Of a DNA stretch of 24,175 nucleotides, positions 1 through 7,539 are shown one piece after another. Positions within the stretch are counted from its first letter, which is position 1. Each line of letters begins with the position of its first letter. The position numbers and the translations under genes were made by a program. Origin of the DNA: JADHUC01 sp964617665 (GTDB lineage: Bacteria; Planctomycetota; Planctomycetia; Pirellulales; Pirellulaceae); NCBI GenBank assembly GCA_964617665.1, contig CAZUAH010000184.1, positions 1-24,175 of the forward strand, read 5' to 3'. The notes below the pieces were generated by a model. The model was not told where the DNA came from. It ran no database searches and saw nothing but the letters and a program-made list of their open reading frames with translations.

Positions 1-158
1 AGCTTAGCCTCACAACCGCCTGCACCGCGCCAACGGAATTTTAGTGCGGTGGCGTATTACTTATCGAGCCGAACAACGTTCACGCCAGTCTCGGGCGACA
101 GAAATCTTGGTTCCGTCAAAGGGAGTTTGATAAGGCCAGCGAAGCCGGTGAGCAGACC

Positions 159-2558
159 TTGTCCATGCCTTTCCTTCCGGAGCAATCCGTTCTGAAGCAA
201 GAGGCTTACCATCGACTGGTGAGTGCCTATTGGGAGGCGAAGAAGTTCATGGAGACGGTACGTGTTATCGATCAACTGCTCGAAGAATTCCCGGCAACCG
301 AATACCGAAAGACTCTCCAACTGAGCCGCGCAATGGGCTTGATGTACGCGGATCGCCGAGACGAGGGCGTTGCTGCGTTGGAAGCGGCGCTCGACGACGA
401 AGGAGTTCGCGCCACCGGAGAGACCTACTCGACAGCTTTGCAGACTCTGCACTGGTACTATATGAACGAGGATCGGTACATCTCAGGTTCACGCGAGTTT
501 CAGGAGCGAAAACGTGACCCGGACTATATGCGCGGAATCGTTGAGCGCACCAAGGCCTCGGCGGAAAGGGCGATCGAGTTGTATGAGCTGATTGTCCAGG
601 ACCTAGAGGGCACCAAAGACCGCAGGTTACGCGCCTGGCTGGTGAATTGGGGTGCGAGAGGCACCAGAGCATGTTTTCTCAATGAGCGTGGAGCCTATGA
701 GTTGCTCCTCCCTGCAGAGGAGCGAGAACGGCTGCTCTTGCGGTTTGTCGACAAGTTCTCCTCGGAACCGCGGGCACTGTACGTCGCTCACCTCGAACTG
801 TCGGAATTGAGCGCATACTTGGGCCATTGGCAACAAACCGTCGAATCATATCGATACCTGCTGGAGCACCCGGAACTCCACTCCACCTACGAGTCGGTGC
901 CTTACAGCAAGGACAGTTGGCACTATGCCCCGAGCGCGGCTATTGACCAAGATGTCGAAAACCGGTCCAAGCTTGCTTCGATTGCTTACAAGCAACTGGA
1001 TCAGCCCGACGTCGCCGTGGACGCCTTTCAGCGGCTGATTAGCGATTTCGGAGTGGCTCACCATCGTGGAGTGGATACGGTCAAGGCCCTCGATGAACTC
1101 GACGCACCGTTTGAATTTCCTGAAAAGGCGGCCTTGGTGTGGGGCGGCGGGCGCGATGTACGGAACGCGTGGCGGAACGTTCTTGCGCCGTTAGGCTACA
1201 CGGTTCACAGCGTCCAGCAATATCAAATCAGTGCCGCCCACCTTGCCCCCTACCAAATCGTCGTTTTGGCGAGAACTGGAAACCTGCCGTACGAGCCTAC
1301 GGATGTTCTGGCGTTGCGGTCCTACGCGGCCACCGGCGGATCATTGCTGGTGATTGTTTCGCCGGGTTGGGAACCGGCAGCGTCAGGTATCCACAATCCG
1401 CTGCTGGAGTTGTTCGATGCGAAAGCCGGCCAGGAGATGACGGTTCGAGCCACCAGCACCCGCATCGTGCCTCATCCGATCACGCAGGGTATAGAACAAG
1501 CGATGGCAAAGAATGCCGTCCATCTGACCGTACCGCCGGAGGCGACTCTGATCGAAGCGGCGGACCGCACGGTGCTGGCCGCGATGCCCTACCGGCATGG
1601 ACGCGTGGTGATTGCGTCGTTCGGCCAGTGGTTTCAGCCGGGACCCGGAGGGCCGGAGTGGAAAATGGTCCGACGGCCCAGGCATTGGTCAATAGATCTC
1701 CCGGCCGAGGACCTTCCTATCGAAACGGGGCCTGGACTGCACGTCCCCTTGTTACGTAACGTGATGTCCTGGCTGGACGAGCCGCACGCAGGAAAGGAAC
1801 TCGGCCGTCTGCGTCAACCATTCCTCGACGCGCACCGACGCGGACTGCTCGATCAATTCCGAATCGAGCCTCGCGCCGAATTGACAGCAGCGATGGACAA
1901 TCTGATCGCCAGCGTTCCGGAGGGAGATCGGAAAGAGGAGGCCTTATGGACGGCAGGAGAGTCGTGTCTGCAGCAATTCTACCTTTCGCGCAAGAAAGGT
2001 AATCCGTACTATGGCTGGGTACGTTCCGAACAGCGGCACATCGAATCCCGGTATTTCCAGCGGCTTGTCGAGCAATTCCCGAACAGCCCGCTAAGCGCGT
2101 TCGCCCAGTGGAGATTGGCCGAATGCAAATACCGTCAACTGCTGGATGCCGGACGATCGCCTTCGACAGTTCCTGCCATCGACCAGAAGGCGGTCATCGA
2201 CGCGTTTCTCCAAGTCGACGCTCCCCAGGGCAGTCACGCCTGGGCCTGGAGCCGCTTGCGGGTTGGCGCCATTTTATTCAAGAGCGGCGAGTTCAGTTCC
2301 GCCGCAGAACACTATCACGAGGTGGCGGAGCGCATGCCGAGCGGGGCCGAGAAATCGTTGGCCTTGCTCCATTTGAGCGTGTGCTACGAAGCGGTTGGGA
2401 ATATCGAGGAAGCTCGCCGCTACGAAAAGCTCGTGCTCTCCGTGCCCGACATGTTCTGGTCGACCTCCTCGAGGTACGAGGATTGGGCGCCCATGCGGAT
2501 GTCAGGAACGGAGTTGACGGACACAAGTCATGATTTCATCAAGCGAATGAAACGCTAA
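159..2558 (+). CDS. TPR-like helical repeat protein with central GATase-like domain
   Basis: About 799 aa from a TTG start. Residues 1-315 and about 560-799 are helical and TPR-like, with motifs such as SAYWEAKKFMETVRVIDQLL and a C-terminal stretch of the type FKSGEFSSAAEHYHEVAERM. Residues about 323-545 form an alpha/beta domain (AALVWGGGRDV, IVVLARTGNL, GGSLLVIVSPGW, GRVVIASFGQWF) resembling GATase-like or DUF4350-like folds, without a recognisable catalytic Cys. No signal peptide or membrane segment is visible, but the N-terminus is uncertain: the frame is open back to a TAG at 42-44 and the codons from about 93 on read like more TPR helix (REFDKASEAGEQ). No ATG, GTG or TTG lies between 45 and 158. 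A frameshift near the left edge or a genuine TTG (or ATG at 165) start are both possible. It is convergent with the gene at 2818-3654. The role is unknown; protein-protein scaffolding is an inference from the repeats. Confidence 0.75.
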   Translation: MSMPFLPEQSVLKQEAYHRLVSAYWEAKKFMETVRVIDQLLEEFPATEYRKTLQLSRAMGLMYADRRDEGVAALEAALDDEGVRATGETYSTALQTLHWYYMNEDRYISGSREFQERKRDPDYMRGIVERTKASAERAIELYELIVQDLEGTKDRRLRAWLVNWGARGTRACFLNERGAYELLLPAEERERLLLRFVDKFSSEPRALYVAHLELSELSAYLGHWQQTVESYRYLLEHPELHSTYESVPYSKDSWHYAPSAAIDQDVENRSKLASIAYKQLDQPDVAVDAFQRLISDFGVAHHRGVDTVKALDELDAPFEFPEKAALVWGGGRDVRNAWRNVLAPLGYTVHSVQQYQISAAHLAPYQIVVLARTGNLPYEPTDVLALRSYAATGGSLLVIVSPGWEPAASGIHNPLLELFDAKAGQEMTVRATSTRIVPHPITQGIEQAMAKNAVHLTVPPEATLIEAADRTVLAAMPYRHGRVVIASFGQWFQPGPGGPEWKMVRRPRHWSIDLPAEDLPIETGPGLHVPLLRNVMSWLDEPHAGKELGRLRQPFLDAHRRGLLDQFRIEPRAELTAAMDNLIASVPEGDRKEEALWTAGESCLQQFYLSRKKGNPYYGWVRSEQRHIESRYFQRLVEQFPNSPLSAFAQWRLAECKYRQLLDAGRSPSTVPAIDQKAVIDAFLQVDAPQGSHAWAWSRLRVGAILFKSGEFSSAAEHYHEVAERMPSGAEKSLALLHLSVCYEAVGNIEEARRYEKLVLSVPDMFWSTSSRYEDWAPMRMSGTELTDTSHDFIKRMKR

Positions 2559-2681
2559 ACGCAGGGCCACCATGGCAAGAGTAAGATCCCACTATTCGGC
2601 CCGTTGATTTGGAGCACGCACGCTGTTGCGTGCGTATTGACTGTCGGCTGGATCGTTGTACCGGCCAAGTATGAGAACTGA
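2559..2681 (+). pseudogene. Possible remnant of a small membrane protein gene after the TPR gene
   Basis: Directly after the TAA of the TPR gene, in the same frame, 40 sense codons run to a TGA at 2679-2681. They read as a basic start followed by a hydrophobic segment (KSKIPLFGPLIWSTH, then AVACVLTVGWIVVPAKYEN). This looks like a single transmembrane helix ending in a VP-x-x-E motif and less like random intergenic sequence. There is no ATG or GTG in frame and the only TTG would leave about 24 aa, so it may be a decayed small gene or the tail of a longer one. The ATG at 2572 is in another frame and stops after 11 codons. I do not recognise a family with certainty. Confidence 0.2.
2616..2635. 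terminator. Perfect 8-bp GC-rich hairpin, possible transcription end
   Basis: ACGCACGC, a TGTT loop and GCGTGCGT form a perfect 8-bp stem with a 4-nt loop, 58 bases after the TPR stop codon. No T-run follows, so a classical intrinsic terminator is not demonstrated. It lies between two convergent genes, where a terminator would be expected. Confidence 0.25.
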
Positions 2682-2726
2682 GACGCTAGTACTTGACGGG
2701 GCGGCTTGCCGATGTTGAATTCAAGG

Positions 2727-2744
2727 TGTGGCCTGCAGGCCACA
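2727..2744. repeat. Perfect 18-bp palindrome in convergent intergenic region
   Basis: TGTGGCCTGCAGGCCACA reads identically on both strands. As RNA it could fold with a 7-bp stem and a TGCA loop. It lies 73 bases downstream of the stop of the convergent gene at 2818-3654, so it may serve as a two-way transcription end or a protein-binding site. No T-tract supports the terminator reading. Confidence 0.25.
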
Positions 2745-2817
2745 TGGACATCGTCTGGGCATTCACTGCCCCTGACACCCTTGCACTCACCGGACCGGTA
2801 CATCATTGTCTGCGGAT

Positions 2818-3654
2818 TCACTCGCTGGGAAGATTGGCAGGTGCGTTCGTCGCAAAGTAGGGATCCGAGGAACCACCAACGTCCCTTGGAACGCTCCACA
2901 CCGGTTTGTCGTCGAGCGAGAGGATTAGCGTGCTGGGTGCCGACAGCCTCCCTACGCCGAATTGCCATTTCTCACCGTCGGTTTCTAACAAGAGTACAAC
3001 GCCTGGCATCCGGCCTGCGACGAACAGGAACATCGCGCCGTCCGATTTCGTTGACCTCAAGGCGACTTCGTCGGTCGCTGGAACGTATCGGTCAATGTTC
3101 TGAGGCAAAAGGCGCAAGATTAGTTGCTCATTCTCCGTTCCGGGTTCTGAAACTGTCTGAACCGCCGAAAAACGCCTGGCCAACTGCTTCATTTGTCTCA
3201 ATCGCTTGGCTTTGGAGTCCGCTGGCGAGGGAGCCTCGGTGATCGCCATGAAAGTAAGGCCTGACTTCGCAGGCGACCAAACAAGATCGTTGGACCTCGA
3301 CGAGAAACGAACATCAGTGAGAGACAATAGTTCGTAGACGACTCGCGGATTCGACCGGTTCGTGCCTTGCATTCCATACCGTGGATGAAGTTCGGTAGTG
3401 ATAACAGCAAGCGGCCGCCCCGTTTTGCCCAGTCTCCAAACAGCGCCGTCGACATATCCCCGTGGAATGTCGTCGTATCGAAAAAGTGGTTTCGACTCGA
3501 GCTGTTTGGGAAACCCTTTCTCACCACGGAATTGTATGTCTAGCGCTCGATCTTGCATTAAGCTAAGCCGCGCATTCGAAAGGTCCGTGCCGCCAGACTC
3601 AGCACATGGCGCGGGCGTCGATATCAACAACAAAAGAAGGACTGAGCTACGCAT
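2818..3654 (-). CDS. Secreted protein of unknown function, LRQMK family (paralog A)
   Basis: 278 aa. The ATG at 3654 is chosen because a strong Shine-Dalgarno, GAAGGAG at 3661-3667 on the minus strand, sits 6 nt upstream and the start opens a signal peptide (MRSSVLLLLLISTPAPCA). The longer open frame to 3840 is rejected. It shares with the genes at 4022, 16651 and 17641 the order: signal peptide, hydrophobic G-x-x-x-x-W/GRP segment (GRPLAVITTE, residues 79-88), an alanine/proline stretch leading into RLRQMKQLARRF (151-162), LRLLPQNIDRY (180-190), DGAMFLFVAG...VLLLETD, then WQFGVGR and PVWSVPRD. No catalytic motif is recognisable. Likely exported beyond the inner membrane, function unknown. 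It is the most divergent of the four, lacking the LYRYE-type ending of the LRLL motif. Divergent from the gene at 4022-4855. Confidence 0.8.
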   Translation of the reverse strand: MRSSVLLLLLISTPAPCAESGGTDLSNARLSLMQDRALDIQFRGEKGFPKQLESKPLFRYDDIPRGYVDGAVWRLGKTGRPLAVITTELHPRYGMQGTNRSNPRVVYELLSLTDVRFSSRSNDLVWSPAKSGLTFMAITEAPSPADSKAKRLRQMKQLARRFSAVQTVSEPGTENEQLILRLLPQNIDRYVPATDEVALRSTKSDGAMFLFVAGRMPGVVLLLETDGEKWQFGVGRLSAPSTLILSLDDKPVWSVPRDVGGSSDPYFATNAPANLPSE

Positions 3655-3869
3655 CCACTGCTCCTTCCCCTGAAGAGGATAGGAAACGTCACTTCCGCCG
3701 ACAGAACTGATTCTACGAGGAGGAGCTGATGATTCAAAGCTGTCTGGACCAATACGAGCGGTAAGAGGGCTTCTCGCGACAGACCCATGGATCTCGCACG
3801 CCGGAATCGAGAGCCGCGGGGCACGTCTGCAGTATACCAAAACGGTTCATGTTAGGTCCCCCCTTTTGC

Positions 3870-3897
3870 TTGACATCCTCGCCTGGGCGGGTAGACT
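3870..3897 (+). promoter_or_regulatory. Candidate sigma70-type promoter for paralog B
   Basis: TTGACA at 3870-3875 matches the -35 consensus exactly. After 16 bases TAGACT at 3892-3897 matches four of six positions of TATAAT. Transcription would begin near 3904, leaving a leader of roughly 118 bases before the ATG at 4022. Predicted by eye only. Confidence 0.4.
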
Positions 3898-3950
3898 CCT
3901 GGAGCTAGATTGAGCCCGGAGCATCAGTAGGCACAGAGTCATCAAGTCGC

Positions 3951-3988
3951 GTGCACACAAGCGAGGAGCACTTCTTGGCTTGTCGCAC
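3951..3988 (+). promoter_or_regulatory. Stem-loop in the leader of paralog B
   Basis: GTGC (3951-3954) and ACAAGC (3957-3962) can pair with GCTTGT (3978-3983) and GCAC (3985-3988), giving a bulged 10-bp stem with a 15-nt loop, 33 bases before the chosen start. It does not resemble a riboswitch class I know. Confidence 0.2.
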
Positions 3989-4021
3989 TAGATCCAGATT
4001 CACCTCTTGGAGACGTACCCG

Positions 4022-4855
4022 ATGCATCGCCTTCTCTGCCTGCTCAGTGTTGGACTGCTTATGGCGAGCGCTACGTGGGCGGGCGAACCGAATGGTTCGT
4101 CCAACAGACAAGCCATCGCCTCCGAGCAGCGAACGTTGCGAGAGTTGATCGATGAAGCCGTGAACTGGTATGAGTTGCTTCCGTCCGCCGCGAGCGATAC
4201 CCCGATGGAGTCGCTGGTCGTGCTGCGCTATGTGAACCACGCGCGTGAGTCGTCCAGTGGAACGCTCGTACTATGGCTGTATCAAGGCCGCCCGGAAGCC
4301 GCTGCGACGGTATACGACTGGTACGGCCGGATTGGTCACGGCTTCGTTTCGCTTTCGCGCGGCAATAAGATGATCGCACGAGAGGGCCAGAGGGTCATTT
4401 GGCATCCTGCGAAACCCGGGATCGAGTTTCGGCCGGTCCCGGATGCGCCGCAACCCGCGGACACGGCCGCCGAGCGTCTGCGGCAGATGAAAACGCTGTC
4501 AAAGCATTTCGGCTCCACGTTACTCGGTTGGAAAGAAGATAACTCGGACCGTGAAGCGTTGCGACTACTGGCGACTCCGTTGTACCGACACAAAAGCAAA
4601 GCCCCCGATTTGCTGGATGGCGTCGTTTTCGCATTCGTGCAAGGGACGGATCCCGAGACGCTGTTGCTGCTGGAAGCGGCACGCGTCGGCGACCGGTACG
4701 AGTGGCAATATGGCTTCGCGCGACAGACACATGGGGCTCTTGACGGCCGGTATCGCGGAAAGGTCGTTTGGACGGCGGAGAGAGATTCGGGCGGTAACGC
4801 GTCAGGTTGTTTCGCTTCTCCCTCCAAGCCGATTCCCGCCGACGTGAAGGAATAG
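4022..4855 (+). CDS. Secreted protein of unknown function, LRQMK family (paralog B)
   Basis: 277 aa. The ATG at 4022 is preferred over the TTG at 4007: a GGAG at 4009-4012 lies 9 nt upstream and the ATG opens a textbook signal peptide (MHRLLCLLSVGLLMASATWA, likely cleaved after residue 20). Family features in order: GRPEAAATVYDWYG (89-102), VIWHPAKPGIEFRPVP (125-140), QPADTAAERLRQMKTLSKHF (144-163), LRLLATPLYRH, then DGVVFAFVQGTDPETLLLLE, WQYGFAR and VVWTAERDSGG. No catalytic residues are evident. It faces away from paralog A and is convergent with the vWA/GATase gene at 4975. Expected outside the cytoplasm because of the signal peptide. Function unknown. Confidence 0.82.
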   Translation: MHRLLCLLSVGLLMASATWAGEPNGSSNRQAIASEQRTLRELIDEAVNWYELLPSAASDTPMESLVVLRYVNHARESSSGTLVLWLYQGRPEAAATVYDWYGRIGHGFVSLSRGNKMIAREGQRVIWHPAKPGIEFRPVPDAPQPADTAAERLRQMKTLSKHFGSTLLGWKEDNSDREALRLLATPLYRHKSKAPDLLDGVVFAFVQGTDPETLLLLEAARVGDRYEWQYGFARQTHGALDGRYRGKVVWTAERDSGGNASGCFASPSKPIPADVKE

Positions 4856-4974
4856 GGCGGATACCTTGCTCGGCCAAGACTGCCGTTGCGTCACATACGG
4901 CTAAACGCCGGATTCTTAACCAGGGCCATCATCAGAAGGCTCTTTTCGACCTCCAAGAATCCACGTCTATCGCA

Positions 4975-7392
4975 TCATGCCAATCCCAAGTTCCGCCGCC
5001 AGGCCCATTCGGCTGTTAACAGCACGAGCAGCAATCCAAGAAGCCACCACCGGCTCCACAGAGGCACCTTTGCGATTTTCTCCGGTCCGACCTGGACTGG
5101 CAAGTCACGCAACATGGCGGCCAGCGAGTCGGCGTCGGTGAAGACGCGGCCGCCGGAGAGTTCGGCGATGCGGTCCATTAGTGCCAAGTCCGGAAGCGGG
5201 TTGCGATGCTCGAACGGATCATCCAGCACTTGCACGTCGATCGAGGTGCTGTCGATCAGAGTGTAGTCCTCGTAGGCGCTCAGTTCGACTCGCAATGCTT
5301 CCGCGCCGGCGCCGCCCGACAGGCGATCGGCCAGGGGTAATTCCAGGACGTAGTCTCGCTGGTCGGGTTGGGCCAACATGTCAAGTTCCTCGCCCCAGAC
5401 GACGTAGGGCGAGGTTTCGTCGCTGGGACGATCCACTCCGTTCGGCCAACGGACGGGTGCGTAATCGGAGTCCAGGCCCGCGTCCAGCGATTGAGGCTCG
5501 ATCATCACGGTCACGCGGCAATTCGTCGTTGGACGAGACGTCTCGTCAAAAGCGCGGGCGGTCAATTTGATGGATTGACCGGGCTGATACGACATTCGAT
5601 CGCTGGTGACAACCAAACGCCGCCGTCCAAGATACGATTTCTCGGTGAGCCAGTAGATGGCATTGCGCCAAAACTTTGCATAGTAGCGATTGTCGCTTTC
5701 CCCCCAGCGTGTAGCGAACTCGGGCGACCACTGCGGATTCAGGCTGACCATCGCAGCCATCGTGCGGCCCTTGCCGTATGAACCTACCACCAGCACCGGA
5801 ACGGACGTACCGCTGGCCACGTCACCGAAGCGAGCGGTGGCCAGCACCTGGGCCGCCTGCTTGGCGGAGTAGCCCCGATTGACCATGGTGAATTTGGGCA
5901 TGGCCTCCAGAATCGACTCGTTTCGCTTTGAATCGGAAACGATGTTCCAAAGCGGGTGTCGGAGGGCTCCCGGGTCGGGCCGTACCGAAAGCTGGTTGGC
6001 CAACGACCAACTTCTCCCGGTGGTCGCGAAGGTTACAGGCAGCATCCCCGCAACCGTGGATTCGGCCCATCCACCGTCGACGAAGCTCTTGGGACCGCCC
6101 GCCATGCACAGTCCGGCGCCACGTTGGCTGATCCAATCGTCGATCAACGCGAGTTGCTCGTCCGTGAAATGGCCACGGGCCATATCGCTCACGATGATCG
6201 CATCGTAAGCGAACAATTGGGCGCGTGTTTCGGGAAAGCCTCTTCCTCCACCAACAACGCTGTGAACCCCGACGGAATCCGATAAACTCAGCAGAGGCAC
6301 GCACTCGATATCCGGGTCTTCCGACAACGCCCTGTGAAATGTGGAATGCGGCCCCGTGACGGCCACCCTGCCGTCTGGCATGACCCGTTGGCTGATCTGC
6401 TGCCCCGCCCCCTCGATGTAAAGCACACGAATCTTCGTGCGATCCACCGCGATGTCCCCGGTCACCGCATTGTTGTTCGTCGAGACTTCGTTTGACTGAA
6501 GCGGTACGGACGCCTTGACGCGCGTCGTCTCCAGGTCCGATTGGAAAGTCAGGTTGAATGATTGAATCCCGCTGGCAAGCGTGATCGGTAGACGAGCCAG
6601 AGGCCGCGCCTGTTCGTCCGGCTGGCCAATCGCCTCTAATCGCAGTTCCGCGCGCACACCGTCGTAGCCGTAGCTGCGCACCCAGACCGTGGCACCGACT
6701 TGGGAGTACTTCCGAACTCGCGCCGGCACGACCATATTTACCACGGCCACGTCGCCGCCGCGGTCGACCTCGCCCAGTGGCACGACGTGGATGAGGACTC
6801 CCAATTCCGCATAGCGACGAGCCATTTCCTGCACTCCAACCGGCTCACGCGATCGACCATCGGAAAACAAGACGACCGAATGGTGCCGCGATCCGATGAA
6901 CCGGCCGGTCAGTTGCCGCAAAGCCGACAGCAATTGCGTATCGTGGTCGGTCGGGGCGATGGAACCCTTGTCGTCCGGTGCCAGAGAATCGACGGCCGAG
7001 AAACGCTGCCCGAACCGGTACGTGCTCAGATCCGGTCGCCTCTCCGGCGGAACCGCGCGGTCCACGTCTTGGATCACCTGAATTGCCTGGTCGAAACGGC
7101 TTGTGTCCTCCCCCAATGCCATGCTGCTCGACGTATCAAGCAAGTACGACACATCCGAGCGCCGCAACTCGCCCGGTGAACGATCGACCCGGACCGGATT
7201 GGCCAGAATGGCCACAAGCACAAGCAGGATCAGCCCACGCAGAACCCAGAGGACCAAACGCTGCGACGGACCGAGCGGCGGACCGAAGACGGCACGCGCC
7301 AACAGAAGCAACACGACCGCCGCAACCGTCAACATGGCGACGAGCGCCAATGAGACGGGCGACAGCAGATTGAAGGTTGTCTGGGTATCCAT
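4975..7392 (-). CDS. vWA and GATase-like membrane protein, last gene of MoxR cluster
   Basis: 805 aa from the ATG at 7392. The frame continues upstream to 7470, but that stretch runs through a REP-like repeat and is rejected; the chosen start leads straight into the first membrane helix. Order: TM helices about 11-34 and 44-64; vWA domain about 81-215 with MIDAS-type DTSSSM (86-91); an extracytoplasmic beta-rich segment; a GATase-like domain about 385-480 (YDAIIVSDMARGHFTDEQL, RGAGLCMAGGPKSF with Cys429); a further beta-sandwich region; and a C-terminal TM about 783-799 (WWLLGLLLVLLTAEW). This matches putative glutamine amidotransferase-like membrane proteins that accompany MoxR operons. The catalytic triad of true GATases is not recognisable, so the domain is probably structural or ligand-binding. 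No clear Shine-Dalgarno. It follows the DUF4175-like gene after 147 bases. Confidence 0.85.
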   Translation of the reverse strand: MDTQTTFNLLSPVSLALVAMLTVAAVVLLLLARAVFGPPLGPSQRLVLWVLRGLILLVLVAILANPVRVDRSPGELRRSDVSYLLDTSSSMALGEDTSRFDQAIQVIQDVDRAVPPERRPDLSTYRFGQRFSAVDSLAPDDKGSIAPTDHDTQLLSALRQLTGRFIGSRHHSVVLFSDGRSREPVGVQEMARRYAELGVLIHVVPLGEVDRGGDVAVVNMVVPARVRKYSQVGATVWVRSYGYDGVRAELRLEAIGQPDEQARPLARLPITLASGIQSFNLTFQSDLETTRVKASVPLQSNEVSTNNNAVTGDIAVDRTKIRVLYIEGAGQQISQRVMPDGRVAVTGPHSTFHRALSEDPDIECVPLLSLSDSVGVHSVVGGGRGFPETRAQLFAYDAIIVSDMARGHFTDEQLALIDDWISQRGAGLCMAGGPKSFVDGGWAESTVAGMLPVTFATTGRSWSLANQLSVRPDPGALRHPLWNIVSDSKRNESILEAMPKFTMVNRGYSAKQAAQVLATARFGDVASGTSVPVLVVGSYGKGRTMAAMVSLNPQWSPEFATRWGESDNRYYAKFWRNAIYWLTEKSYLGRRRLVVTSDRMSYQPGQSIKLTARAFDETSRPTTNCRVTVMIEPQSLDAGLDSDYAPVRWPNGVDRPSDETSPYVVWGEELDMLAQPDQRDYVLELPLADRLSGGAGAEALRVELSAYEDYTLIDSTSIDVQVLDDPFEHRNPLPDLALMDRIAELSGGRVFTDADSLAAMLRDLPVQVGPEKIAKVPLWSRWWLLGLLLVLLTAEWAWRRNLGLA

Positions 7393-7405
7393 CGGTATTG
7401 CGTCA

Positions 7406-7491
7406 TTTAACCCGAATCCGGAGGCGACGGCGGGCGCTACGTGTCGTCGATCCATCTCATTTCCCGCCATCGCCTCCGGCTTCGGGTTAAA
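7406..7491. repeat. REP-like inverted repeat between cluster genes
   Basis: Two 22-base arms, 7406-7427 and 7470-7491, are reverse complements with one mismatch and enclose 42 bases. Each arm begins TTTAACCCGAA and continues into CCGGAGGCGA. The same TTTAACCC-x-AAGCC core recurs at 11439-11472. As RNA this would form a long hairpin between the DUF4175-like stop (7540) and the next start (7392). Such extragenic palindromes can act in mRNA stability or partial termination within operons; that role is inferred. Confidence 0.65.
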
Positions 7492-7539
7492 CGGTCAAAC
7501 GCACGTGTCGTGTTCTGGGCCGCTGAGCTGTGGATTCGG

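Larger units (their letters stand above)
3655..4021. other. Divergent intergenic region between two paralogs
   Basis: This 367-base region separates the starts of paralogs A (minus) and B (plus). It holds a candidate plus-strand promoter at 3870-3897 and a stem-loop at 3951-3988, each listed separately. For paralog A no convincing -35/-10 pair was found; a TATACT on the minus strand around 3828-3833 lacks a good -35. Open frames here on both strands look like chance extensions and none has coding character. Confidence 0.5.

Noticed and set aside
2555..2968. 137-codon minus-strand frame overlapping the end of paralog A
   Set aside because: It overlaps a well-supported gene in another frame and has no domain, leader or ribosome site.
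3655..3840. N-terminal extension of paralog A to 3840
   Set aside because: The internal ATG at 3654 has a strong ribosome site and a signal peptide, and gives the family length.
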